Below, piece after piece: positions 32,744-40,612 of a DNA stretch of 64,000 bases. Numbering within the stretch: the stretch's first letter is position 1; each line of letters opens with the position of its first letter. The stretch is from Streptomyces roseirectus (GTDB taxonomy: Bacteria; Actinomycetota; Actinomycetes; Streptomycetales; Streptomycetaceae): assembly GCF_014489635.1 (NCBI RefSeq), contig NZ_CP060828.1, positions 1,674,001 to 1,738,000 on the forward strand, in the 5' to 3' direction. The notes beneath the pieces are model-generated. The model was not told the DNA's origin and ran no database searches. It saw only the letters and a list, made by a program, of their open reading frames with translations. Made by a program: the position numbers and the translations under genes.

Positions 32744-32950
32744 TGTATCACGCATCACGCATCACGCCTCACAGGCGGCCGGGTAGTGCATCACCCATCA
32801 CGCATCACCGGCCGCTAGGTAGTGCATCACACATCACGCACGACGACCCGCCTCGTCATACATCACGCATCACACACCACGCCCCGCCGCGTACTACCGC
32901 ACGCACCCCACCCCACCCCACCCCGTAATACCTCACACATCACACACCAC
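32735..32950. repeat. Degenerate repeat array in the spacer before the deaminase gene
   Basis: About 215 bp built from the motifs CATCACGCATCAC, TAGTGCATCAC, ATACATCACGCATCAC and shorter ATCAC/GTGAT pieces, with C-rich inserts (CCCCACCCCACCCC) near 32910. Units are about 30-45 bp apart and related to the core GGTGGTACATCACGCATCAC. It overlaps the last codons of the alpha-subunit gene and fills the spacer up to the deaminase ribosome site. Confidence 0.8.
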
Positions 32951-32971
32951 CCCCGACCCGAAGGGACCCCC

Positions 32972-33880
32972 ATGCCCACCCCCATCCCCACCCCCGCCCC
33001 CCGCCCCTGGCGCGGCGTTCTCGTCGCCACCGCGCTCCCGCTGAACGACGACCTCTCCGTCAACTACGACAAGTACGCCGAGCACTGCGCCTGGTTGGTG
33101 GCGAACGGCTGCGACGGGGTGGTGCCGAACGGTTCGCTGGGCGAGTACCAGGTGCTGACGCCGGAGGAGCGGATGCGGGTCGTCGAGACGGCGGTCGCGG
33201 CGATCGGCGGGGAGCGGGTGATGCCGGGGGTCGCGGCGTACGGCGCTGCGGAGTCGCGGCGTTGGGCCGAGCGGGCGGGTGAGGCGGGGTGCGGGGCCGT
33301 GATGCTGCTGCCGCCGAACGCGTACCGGGCGGACGAGCGTGCGGTGGTCGGTCACTACGCCGAGGTCGCGGCGGCGGGGCTGCCGGTCGTGGCGTACAAC
33401 AACCCCATCGACACCAAGGTCGACCTGGTCCCGGAACTGCTGGCGCGGCTGCACGGCGAGGGCTACATCCAGGGGGTGAAGGAGTTCTCCGGGGACGTCC
33501 GGCGGGCGTACCGGATCGCCGAACTCGCGCCGGAGCTTGACCTGTTGATCGGTGCGGACGACGTGCTGCTGGAGTTGGCCGTGGCGGGGGCGAAGGGGTG
33601 GGTGGCCGGGTATCCGAACGCGTTGCCGCGTGCGTCGGTGGAGTTGTACCGGGCAGCGGTGGCCGGTGATCTGACCGCCGCGTTGCCGTTGTACCGGCAG
33701 TTGCATCCGTTGCTGCGGTGGGACTCGCGGGTCGAGTTCGTGCAGGCGATCAAGTTGTCCATGGACGTCGTGGGCCGGCACGGCGGTCGATGTCGGCCGC
33801 CCCGGGTGCCGTTGCTGCCGGAGCAGGAGGCCGCCGTGCGCGCGGCGACCGAGAAGGCGGTGGCGGCGGGGCTGGCGTGA
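32972..33880 (+). CDS. Dihydrodipicolinate-synthase-family deaminase (pyrroline-4-hydroxy-2-carboxylate type)
   Basis: 302 aa, ATG after AAGGGA. TIM-barrel class I aldolase: NGSLGEYQ replaces the GTTGE motif, AYNNP contains Y142, and GVKEFSGD contains the Schiff-base K170. In hydroxyproline degradation this family member deaminates and dehydrates 1-pyrroline-4-hydroxy-2-carboxylate to 2-oxoglutarate semialdehyde. Its place between D-Hyp dehydrogenase subunits and the epimerase supports that job. The Pro-rich first 12 residues are unusual. The C-terminal CRPPRVPLLPEQEAAV fits the family. Confidence 0.86.
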   Translation: MPTPIPTPAPRPWRGVLVATALPLNDDLSVNYDKYAEHCAWLVANGCDGVVPNGSLGEYQVLTPEERMRVVETAVAAIGGERVMPGVAAYGAAESRRWAERAGEAGCGAVMLLPPNAYRADERAVVGHYAEVAAAGLPVVAYNNPIDTKVDLVPELLARLHGEGYIQGVKEFSGDVRRAYRIAELAPELDLLIGADDVLLELAVAGAKGWVAGYPNALPRASVELYRAAVAGDLTAALPLYRQLHPLLRWDSRVEFVQAIKLSMDVVGRHGGRCRPPRVPLLPEQEAAVRAATEKAVAAGLA

Positions 33881-33938
33881 GGTCTCGACTCACGTCGTCT
33901 CGCGGGGACTTGGCCAACTCAGGGAAAGGGAACCGGAC

Positions 33939-34940
33939 ATGCGCAGCAAGCTCGTCCTGCACGCCGTCGACTCGCACACCGAGGGGATGCCGACCCGGGT
34001 GATCACCGGTGGGATCGGGACGATTCCGGGTGCGACGATGAACGAGCGGCGGCTGTACTTTCGTGAACACCGCGACGACATCAAGCAGTTGCTGATGAAC
34101 GAGCCGCGCGGGCACGCGGCGATGAGCGGGGCGATCCTCCAGCCGCCGACGCGTCCGGACTGTGACTGGGGTGTCGTCTACATCGAGGTGTCGGGTTATC
34201 TGCCGATGTGCGGGCACGGCACGATCGGGGTGGCGACCGTGCTGGTGGAGACCGGCATGGTCGAGGTGGTGGAACCGGTCACCACGATCCGGCTGGACAC
34301 GCCCGCCGGGGTGGTGGTCGCCGAGGTCGCGGTGGAGGGGGGCGCGGCGAAGGCGGTGACGCTGCGGAACGTGCCGTCGTACTCCGTCGCGCTGGATCGC
34401 AAGATCACGCTCAGGGACGGGCGGACGGTGACATATGACATGGCATACGGCGGAAACTTCTACGCGATCCTGTCGCTCGACGAGTTCGGACTGCCGTTCG
34501 ACCGTGCGCGAAAGGATGACATTCTGCGGGCCGGTCTTTCGCTGATGGAGGCCATCAACTCCGAGGCTGAGCCGGTACATCCGGAGGATCCATCGATCCG
34601 CGGCTGCCATCACGTCCACCTCTGGGCACCGGGTTCCACGGCCCGTCACTCCCGTCACGCGATGGCCATCCACCCCGGCTGGTTCGACCGTTCCCCTTGC
34701 GGCACCGGCACGAGCGCGCGCATGGCCCAGCTCCACGCGCGCGGTGAACTCCCCCTCCACACCGAGTTCGTGAACGAGTCCTTCATCGGCACCCGCTTCA
34801 CCGGCCGCCTCCTCGGCACCACCGAAGTGGCCGGTCTCCCCGCCGTCCTGCCCAGCTTCACCGGACGAGCCTGGGTCACTGCAACAGCCCAGTACCTACT
34901 GGACCCCACCGACCCCTTCCCGGCAGGCTTCACCCTGTGA
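33939..34940 (+). CDS. 4-hydroxyproline 2-epimerase/proline racemase family enzyme
   Basis: 333 aa. Both catalytic Cys residues are present, C91 in MCGHGTIGV and C254 in SPCGTGTSA, so it is an epimerase/racemase and not a trans-3-hydroxyproline dehydratase (which has Thr or Ser at one position). DSHTEGMPTRV and MNEPRGHAAMSGA are family hallmarks. It should convert trans-4-hydroxy-L-proline to cis-4-hydroxy-D-proline, the substrate of the upstream dehydrogenase. Starts 58 bp after the deaminase gene. Confidence 0.9.
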   Translation: MRSKLVLHAVDSHTEGMPTRVITGGIGTIPGATMNERRLYFREHRDDIKQLLMNEPRGHAAMSGAILQPPTRPDCDWGVVYIEVSGYLPMCGHGTIGVATVLVETGMVEVVEPVTTIRLDTPAGVVVAEVAVEGGAAKAVTLRNVPSYSVALDRKITLRDGRTVTYDMAYGGNFYAILSLDEFGLPFDRARKDDILRAGLSLMEAINSEAEPVHPEDPSIRGCHHVHLWAPGSTARHSRHAMAIHPGWFDRSPCGTGTSARMAQLHARGELPLHTEFVNESFIGTRFTGRLLGTTEVAGLPAVLPSFTGRAWVTATAQYLLDPTDPFPAGFTL

Positions 34941-34966
34941 GGGGGAACCGCCACACGTCCAGGGCT

Positions 34967-34985
34967 ACTTGACGCTTCGTCAGGT
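34967..34985. promoter_or_regulatory. Candidate GntR operator upstream of the regulator
   Basis: ACTTGACGCTTCGTCAGGT is a 19-bp inverted repeat with a CTT centre and one mismatch (ACTTGACG/CGTCAGGT). It lies 27 bp after the epimerase stop and 134 bp before the GntR gene, a common place for autoregulation. It overlaps a TTGACG that could be a -35 element. Confidence 0.45.
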
Positions 34986-35119
34986 CGAAGTGTCATTCGC
35001 CCGTCCGGCTCCGCCGAGAACGTGTCGCCTCAACTGCGGCCGCACCAGGCCGGATCCGTCCCCCTCACGGCATCGGGCGGCTCCGCCGCAGGCTCACTCG
35101 ACACCGTACGGAGAACACC

Positions 35120-35815
35120 ATGGCCACCCAGTACAGCAGCATGGCCCCCACCCCCGACCCCACCATCCCCGTGCTCGGGCCACCGAGCAGCTATCGGGAG
35201 AAGGTGGTCAGCGCGTTGCGGGCCGCGGTGATCGCCGGGGAGTTGCGGCCGGGGGAGGTGTATTCGACGCCGGGGGTGGCGGCGCGGTTCGGGGTGTCGG
35301 TGACGCCGGTGCGGGAGGCGATGCTGACGTTGGCGAAGGAAGGGCTGGTGGAGGCGGTTCGGAACAAGGGGTTCCGGGTGACGGACGTGTCGGACGAGCA
35401 ACTGGACGAGTACACGCAGATCCGGGCACTCATCGAGATCCCCACGGTCGTGGGGCTCGTGGCGACGGCCGACACCACGTCGTTGGAGGCGCTGCGCCCC
35501 GCCGCGCGGGAGATCGTGACCGCGTCCGTGGCCGGCGACCTCATCGCGCACGTCGAGGCGGACACCCGTTTCCACCTCGGCCTGCTCGCCCTCGCGGGCA
35601 ACGCGCACCTCGTGGAGGTGGTCCGTGACCTGCGAGGACGCTCCCGGCTTTACGGCCTGAACGCCCTCGCCGCCTCCGGCGCCCTGCTCGCCTCGGCGGC
35701 GGAACACCTGGACCTCGTCGACGCGCTGCTCGCCCGCGACGAGGACGCCGTCCGCACGATCATGACCCGGCATCTGAGCCATGTACGGGGGCTGTGGGCA
35801 ACGGCCGAGGACTGA
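35120..35815 (+). CDS. GntR-family regulator with FCD domain (FadR subfamily)
   Basis: 231 aa. The winged helix-turn-helix lies at residues about 25-90 (LRAAVIAGELRPGEVYSTPG, FGVSVTPVREAMLTLAKEGLV). The FCD ligand domain follows from about 95 with the metal/ligand positions in DEYTQIRALIE, HVEADTRFHLGLLALAGN and EHLDLVDALLARD. Such regulators sense organic acids. As the last gene of the hydroxyproline set, it probably responds to a pathway intermediate. Two palindromes nearby are candidate operators. Confidence 0.9.
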   Translation: MATQYSSMAPTPDPTIPVLGPPSSYREKVVSALRAAVIAGELRPGEVYSTPGVAARFGVSVTPVREAMLTLAKEGLVEAVRNKGFRVTDVSDEQLDEYTQIRALIEIPTVVGLVATADTTSLEALRPAAREIVTASVAGDLIAHVEADTRFHLGLLALAGNAHLVEVVRDLRGRSRLYGLNALAASGALLASAAEHLDLVDALLARDEDAVRTIMTRHLSHVRGLWATAED

Positions 35816-35827
35816 CTCCGGCCGCTC

Positions 35828-35880
35828 GGTGGTACATCACGCATCACACGTCAAGCAGCACACATCACGCACCACACAAG
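35828..35880. repeat. Repeat array with one perfect core between regulator and monooxygenase genes
   Basis: GGTGGTACATCACGCATCAC at 35828-35847 is identical to the core seen in the EF-G-like gene. It is followed by CACATCACGCACCACAC, a degenerate second half. It starts 12 bp after the GntR stop. Confidence 0.85.
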
Positions 35881-36000
35881 ACCGCCTCCTGTGATCCTTG
35901 TCGCTGATGTGCGGCGAGTGAGGCAAGTTACCTATGGGCATGTCAATCCCCGTTGGCGAAAGGACGGTGCCGTTCCTGTAGAGGAAGTGGGGGAAACGGC

Positions 36001-37287
36001 GTGCGAGTATGCCTGATCGGCGCGGGCCTGTCGGGACTGGCGACGGCGCGGGCGCTCAAGGAGCGCGGCGTCGAGTTCGTCTGCCTGGAGAAGGCCCCGG
36101 AGGTCGGCGGCCTGTGGCGGCAGCCGAACGCCGGTGAGCGCGGCCCGGGTTACCTGTCCCTGCACCTCAACACGGCCAAGCAGCTCACCGGTTACGCCGG
36201 CTACCCCATGCCTGCCTCGTACCCCCTCTACCCCCGGCACAGCCAAGTCGCCGCGTACCTGCGGTCGTTCGCCGAGTGGGCCGGCCTCCCGGCCCACATC
36301 GAGCTGAACACGGCGGTCGAGTCGGTGAGCCAGGAGGACGACGGCTCCTGGACGGTCGTCAGCAGGCACGCCGGCGACGACAGCGTCTCGCGCCGCTTCG
36401 ATCACGTCGTCGTTGCCTCCGGGCACAACACGCAGCCCGTGATGCCCGCACTGCCACGCGGTGCCGACACCTTCGACGGAACGATCCTGCACGCCCTCGA
36501 CTACCGCGACGGCGGCGACTTCGCCGGCCGTCGTGTCGTGGTCGTCGGACTCGGCGCCTCGGCCGTGGACATCGCCGCCGACCTGTCGCGCCACGCCGAG
36601 CACACCGTGATCTCGGTACGCCGGGGTCTGCACGTGCTGCCCAAGCAGTTGTTCGGCATGGCCCTCGACGAGATCGCCGACGCGCCGTGGTGGACGGCGA
36701 TGGAGCTGGAGGAGCAACGGCGCCTCATAGAACAGGCGTTGCTCGTCGTGCGCGGCAAGCTGTCGGACTACGGCCTGCCCGAGCCCGACCACCCCCTCTT
36801 CGCCTCGGCGGTCACCATCTCCGACGAGATCCTGAGCCGCATCCGGCACGGCGCGGTGACCCCGAAGCCCGCGATCGACTTCCTCGACGGCGGCCGGGTG
36901 GTGTTCACCGACGGCACGTCCGTGGCCGCCGACACCGTCGTCTACTGCACCGGCTACCGCATGGACTTCCCCTTCCTGCCCGCCGGTTGCCCGACCGGCC
37001 CGCAGGGTGCGGTGGAACTTTACAAACGCGTCGTCGCGGCCGACCGCCCGGGACTCTACTTCGCCGGGCTGGTGCGACCCCTCGGCTCCATCACCCGGCT
37101 CGTCGAGGCCCAGGCCCGCTGGATCGCCCGCATCATCACGGGCGAGGCGACCCTGCCCGCGCCCGAGGTCATGCACAAGGAGATCGCCGACTACCTCGCA
37201 GGGATCGCCGACCAGTACGGGCAGACGGAGGGCTCGTCGACGCAGGTCGCCGTGGCGCCGTACCTGGAGGAACTGCGGGCCGAATGA
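36001..37287 (+). CDS. Flavin-containing monooxygenase (FMO-like)
   Basis: 428 aa, GTG start with GGGGG upstream. First Rossmann loop IGAGLSG (6-12), NADPH loop VGLGASAVD (182-190), and the FMO identifying motif FxGxxxHxxxY at F158-Y168 ([11 protein letters not shown]). The family N- or S-oxygenates soft nucleophiles. Downstream and convergent is a DMATS-type prenyltransferase gene. In S. coelicolor the pair SCO7467 (DMATS prenyltransferase) and SCO7468 (flavin monooxygenase) makes 5-dimethylallyl-indole-3-acetonitrile, where the monooxygenase forms the nitrile through N-oxidation. A similar prenyl-indole product is expected here. Confidence 0.87.
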   Translation: MRVCLIGAGLSGLATARALKERGVEFVCLEKAPEVGGLWRQPNAGERGPGYLSLHLNTAKQLTGYAGYPMPASYPLYPRHSQVAAYLRSFAEWAGLPAHIELNTAVESVSQEDDGSWTVVSRHAGDDSVSRRFDHVVVASGHNTQPVMPALPRGADTFDGTILHALDYRDGGDFAGRRVVVVGLGASAVDIAADLSRHAEHTVISVRRGLHVLPKQLFGMALDEIADAPWWTAMELEEQRRLIEQALLVVRGKLSDYGLPEPDHPLFASAVTISDEILSRIRHGAVTPKPAIDFLDGGRVVFTDGTSVAADTVVYCTGYRMDFPFLPAGCPTGPQGAVELYKRVVAADRPGLYFAGLVRPLGSITRLVEAQARWIARIITGEATLPAPEVMHKEIADYLAGIADQYGQTEGSSTQVAVAPYLEELRAE

Positions 37288-37323
37288 ACGCCGACGGCCC
37301 GCCCTGACGCCGTCGGCCTCACC

Positions 37324-37460
37324 AGTGGTACATCACACATCACGCACTACGCGTCACACATCACGCGTCACGCACCACGCGCCTAAACACCCCGCGCCCA
37401 CCATCACGCGTGATGCACCACGCGTCATGCATCACACACCACACCTCACGCCCCACACCC
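37324..37460. repeat. Degenerate repeat array between convergent monooxygenase and prenyltransferase genes
   Basis: Begins with AGTGGTACATCACACATCAC (37324-37343), then many CATCACGCGTCACGCACCACG-type pieces with decreasing order, and a CCCCACGCACCCC tail. No ORF uses it. Spacing varies, so it is not a CRISPR array. Confidence 0.8.
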
Positions 37461-37516
37461 CACGCACCCCACCCCACGCACCCCGAGGGGAGCCCCCACC
37501 CCCCTCGGCCGCAATA

Positions 37517-38764
37517 TCATGCGCATGCCACCCCACATGGCACATCAACCCCCGCCACCCGCACCGCATACGCCTCGGCGGACAGATAAGTAGTGACCCG
37601 AGCCGGCCGCCCCTCCTGATGCACCAGCGCCAGATAGGCGATGAGCCCGGCCCCGTCCTCGGGCCGGCGGGAGGTCAGCGCGTCCATGGCCCGCCGCAGC
37701 GACGCGGGATCCATCCCGTAACGGCGCAGGGCACGCGTCGCGCGGGCGAGGGCTTCGCCGTCGTGGCGGACGTAGTCACGGACCGGGACGTGGAGGGTGA
37801 ACCCGCTGGGCAGCCCCGTGCGGTTCTCGGTGAAGGCGTGGCAGGTGAGGCCGGGCCGCCCGGCCAGTGGCACGTGTAGGTCGCCGTCGCCGAGGCCCCC
37901 CGCGAGGACGAGGAAGTCCTCGAACTCGGCAGCCGACGGCCCGGGTTCGGTCCGGCAGAGGGTTCCGGCGCGCGCGGCGGTGAGGCCGTCGTGGCGGAGG
38001 TAGACCTTCGCGCGCGGGGTGTCCCAGTCGCCGAGGTCGAGGGCGAGGAAGGGGTACCCGTCGGCGTCGGGCAGCGTGTCGAACGCGTCGGGGTGGCCGA
38101 GCCGGCGCAGGGCTTCGCGGACGGTGGCGGCGGCGCGGTCCGGTCCGGAGGCGGCGGGGTTGAGGTAGACCTTGACGGCCGGTGTCCCGCCGGCGCGCAG
38201 TTCCAGGGCGATCCACAGGGCGAGCGGCCCGTGGGGGTCGTCGGGGAGGAACAGGTCGGTGAGCGCGTCGAGTTGGGCGGTGGAGAAGTTCCAGGCGCGC
38301 GCCAGTTCGTGGACGACGGCGAGCCCGGCCCGCCCGTTGGCCGCCAAGTCCCCTTCGAGGCACCCGGGTTCGACGAGGACGCGGAGCGCGGGAGGTCTGC
38401 CCGGAAGGTGGGCGAGGGAGAACTCGACGGGCGTGTGGTCGTCGGAGAGGAAGGTACGGGTCGGCGGCGGCAGGTCCAACGGCCGTTCGGCGACGGGCCC
38501 GAGGGCGCCGAGGAGGACACCGGCGTACTGCTCGGCGTCGGCAGGGGCGAGTCCGGCGACGTCGCACAGCCGCAGCAACTGGCCGACGGTGAGGGCCCCG
38601 AGGGTGGGCGCACCATCGCCGGGCCGGGCTTCGGCGACGCTCACCACACCACCACCGGGGCGAGCTTCACCGACGCTCACCACACCCTCGCCGGCACGAA
38701 TTCCCCCGACGCTCACCGCACCGGCACCGGCACCGGCACCGACACGGCGCTCGACGGCGCTCAT
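37517..38764 (-). CDS. DMATS-type aromatic (indole) prenyltransferase
   Basis: 415 aa from the ATG at 38764. The PT-barrel pattern of paired K-x-Y strands is present: AVKVYLNPAASG, ARAKVYLRHDG, ARVTTYLSAEAY, which in DMATS enzymes hold the dimethylallyl diphosphate. TPVEFSLAHLPGRPPALRVLVEP is the usual N-terminal beta pair with the Glu general base in the first strand. Bacterial members prenylate tryptophan or indoles at C5-C7. The first about 45 residues contain three 12-residue repeats (VSVGEARPGGGV type) not needed for the fold. The start overlaps the stop of a small upstream ORF, so translation is coupled. Confidence 0.85.
   Translation of the reverse strand: MSAVERRVGAGAGAGAVSVGGIRAGEGVVSVGEARPGGGVVSVAEARPGDGAPTLGALTVGQLLRLCDVAGLAPADAEQYAGVLLGALGPVAERPLDLPPPTRTFLSDDHTPVEFSLAHLPGRPPALRVLVEPGCLEGDLAANGRAGLAVVHELARAWNFSTAQLDALTDLFLPDDPHGPLALWIALELRAGGTPAVKVYLNPAASGPDRAAATVREALRRLGHPDAFDTLPDADGYPFLALDLGDWDTPRAKVYLRHDGLTAARAGTLCRTEPGPSAAEFEDFLVLAGGLGDGDLHVPLAGRPGLTCHAFTENRTGLPSGFTLHVPVRDYVRHDGEALARATRALRRYGMDPASLRRAMDALTSRRPEDGAGLIAYLALVHQEGRPARVTTYLSAEAYAVRVAGVDVPCGVACA
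38635..38742 (-). repeat. Three 36-bp tandem repeats in the prenyltransferase N-terminus
   Basis: The 10-mer CGACGCTCAC recurs at 38635, 38671 and 38707, exactly 36 bp apart; each unit codes twelve residues of the VSVGEARPGGGV type. The third unit has diverged into CACCGG triplet-like repeats. Confidence 0.85.
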
Positions 38765-38952
38765 CGCGCCACCCCCGTCCCGGTGCGGGCATGAAGATAC
38801 CCGCCCGGTGGGGCGGGTATCTCGCGGTGCCTGCTGTGAAGTTGGGGCTGCGGGGTGGGGGCGGCGACACGCCCCCCGGTTATGCACGGTCCGGTGCGGG
38901 CCTGTTCGGCGAGGCACAGGGGCGCAGCGGTGTCGCGGAACTTCAGCTCCAT
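38761..38952 (-). CDS. Small ORF coupled to the prenyltransferase gene
   Basis: 63 codons. The ATG at 38952 has a strong ribosome site, AGGAGGT, 3 nt away, and its TGA overlaps the prenyltransferase ATG (ATGA). Only the first about 25 residues (MELKFRDTAAPLCLAEQART) look protein-like; the rest is His/Pro/Gly-rich. It contains a very stable hairpin near its end. It may be a regulatory upstream ORF. There are no Trp codons, so simple tryptophan attenuation is unlikely. Confidence 0.5.
   Translation of the reverse strand: MELKFRDTAAPLCLAEQARTGPCITGGRVAAPTPQPQLHSRHREIPAPPGGYLHARTGTGVAR
38795..38822 (-). promoter_or_regulatory. 12-bp hairpin just before the prenyltransferase start
   Basis: AGATACCCGCCC (38795-38806) pairs perfectly with GGGCGGGTATCT (38811-38822), 4-nt loop. 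It lies inside the small ORF, about 30 nt before the ATG of the prenyltransferase. Ribosomes translating the small ORF would melt it, giving coupling or attenuation control. Confidence 0.55.
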
Positions 38953-38969
38953 GACACCTCCTTCGTCTC

Positions 38970-38998
38970 GTGAGCAACACGGATACCGCGTTGCTCAC
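38970..38998. promoter_or_regulatory. Inverted repeat upstream of the small ORF
   Basis: GTGAGCAAC (38970-38978) and GTTGCTCAC (38990-38998) form a perfect 9-bp repeat with an 11-bp spacer, directly before the ribosome site of the small ORF. It could be an operator for a dimeric regulator or a 5' UTR hairpin. Confidence 0.45.
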
Positions 38999-39126
38999 TA
39001 CCCCCGGTGTCGAACCTTCATGCGGGTATCGCAAACCCTGTGGATGTTGTGTGAATCACCTCGCCGACAACAACTTCAGGACTCCGACCCCGGCCGCCTC
39101 ACCCCACCCCCTTCACCCCACCCTCC

Positions 39127-40473
39127 CTACTTCGTCAGCCAGTTGAGGAACTGGCTCCACACACCCCCACGTTCGGCCCGCCGCCCGGCATCCACACTCG
39201 GCGCCGGCGCCTGCACCCGAGGCTGAGGTGCCGGCTTGTGGACGGGCTGGACCGGCGTGAACCGCGCCGGCAGCGCGGCGAGCGCCCGGTGGAAGGGCCC
39301 CGGCCGCCACGTCAAGCTCTGCTCGGGAACGGCGAGTTCGACGTCCGGCAGCAGGTTGAGCAGGTTCTCGATCGCGGAGACGGCGATGTGCCGCGCCGGG
39401 TCCTTGGACGGGCAGGCGTGCGGCCCGGCACTCCACGCGAGGTGCGCGCGGTTGCTGCCGGCCTGCCGGGCGGCGGTCAGCGCGGGCCCGGTGTTGGCGG
39501 CGACGAAGCTGACGAGCAGCAGATCGCCCTCGGCCGCCTTCTGGCCGGCGAACTCCAGGTCGGCGGAGGGGTAGTGGGCGGCGAAGTTGGAGATCGGGGG
39601 GTTCTCCCACAGCGTGTCGTCCATCGCCTCCTCGATGAGTCCGCCGCCACCGCCGTACCGGTCGTGGGTGAGGAGCCGGTGCAGGGTGTTGCCGATGAGG
39701 TTGCGCAGGGGTTCGATGCCGGCGCCGAGGAGGAGGGCGAGCTGGTGGACCATCTCCTCGTCGGTGAGGGCGGCCTGATGGCGCATCAGCCAGGTCGTGA
39801 CGTCGTCGCCGGGCCGCGAGCGCTTGAGGACGACGAGTTCGCCGATGGCCTGGTAGAGGACTTCGGCGCTCTTCTCCGCGTTGACGCCGTCGAACATGCC
39901 GGAGATGCCGAACAGGACGCGGTCGCCGATGTCGGCGGGGCAGCCGAAGAGTTCGTTGAAGACGAACAGCGGGAGCTGCTTGGCGTAGTCGCCGAGGAGG
40001 TCGGCCGAACCCCGGGTGGAGAACTGGGAGATGAGGTAGCCGGAGATCCGCTCGATGCTCTGGGCAAGCTTGCGGGAGTCGATCCGGGCGAGGCTGTCGG
40101 TGACGGCCTGACGGAGCCTCAGATGGTCGGCGCCGTCGCTGAACATGACGTTGGGCCGGTAGGCGAGCAGCGGAGCGACGGGGCTGTCCGGGGCCACCTT
40201 GCCGTCGTTGAAGTCCCGCCAGCGGCGCGCGTCCTTGCGGAACGAGCCGGTGTCCTGGAGGAGTTGGAGGGCGGTGGCGTAGTCGGTGACGAGGGTGGCC
40301 TCGACGCCGGGGGCGAGTTCCACCGGGGCGGTCGGGCCGTAGTGGCGCAGGTAGGTGTAGTAGGACCCGGGGTCGGCCGCGAACTCCGGTCCGTACAGGG
40401 GGACTCGGGCTCCGGAGTTGTGCGCCGGGCACCCGGGCGGGGGCACCGGGGCGGTGGATCGGTCGTCGTCCAT
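39127..40473 (-). CDS. cvnE: Conservon cytochrome P450, CYP157-like (CvnE)
   Basis: 448 aa. Heme motif HLAWSAGPHACPS with C354; I-helix LLLGAGIEPLRNLIG. The K-helix, where nearly all P450s have ExxR, reads DDTLW (285-289). The CYP157 family, found in Streptomyces conservons, is known for replacing ExxR with EQSLW-like sequences, and this fits. No ferredoxin gene adjoins. Last gene of the cvnABCDE set, 139 bp after cvnD. C-terminal Pro/Ala-rich extension (about 415-440). Whether it is catalytic or a redox/ligand sensor is unknown. Confidence 0.9.
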   Translation of the reverse strand: MDDDRSTAPVPPPGCPAHNSGARVPLYGPEFAADPGSYYTYLRHYGPTAPVELAPGVEATLVTDYATALQLLQDTGSFRKDARRWRDFNDGKVAPDSPVAPLLAYRPNVMFSDGADHLRLRQAVTDSLARIDSRKLAQSIERISGYLISQFSTRGSADLLGDYAKQLPLFVFNELFGCPADIGDRVLFGISGMFDGVNAEKSAEVLYQAIGELVVLKRSRPGDDVTTWLMRHQAALTDEEMVHQLALLLGAGIEPLRNLIGNTLHRLLTHDRYGGGGGLIEEAMDDTLWENPPISNFAAHYPSADLEFAGQKAAEGDLLLVSFVAANTGPALTAARQAGSNRAHLAWSAGPHACPSKDPARHIAVSAIENLLNLLPDVELAVPEQSLTWRPGPFHRALAALPARFTPVQPVHKPAPQPRVQAPAPSVDAGRRAERGGVWSQFLNWLTK

Positions 40474-40612
40474 GGCTGCTTGGTCTGCCTCTTCGGGTGA
40501 ACAGGTCTGGGTGGGTGGGACGGCGGGCGGGCAAGTCGCCGTCGGAGGGCCCCCGTTGGCCCTGTGCCGGTGGGCCCGTACCGCCGATGCCGACGGGCCC
40601 GTGCCGACTGCC

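Noticed and set aside
32735..37460. CRISPR-like arrays in the spacers around the hydroxyproline genes
   Set aside because: The units are degenerate with variable spacing, there are no unique spacers of constant length, and no cas genes are near.
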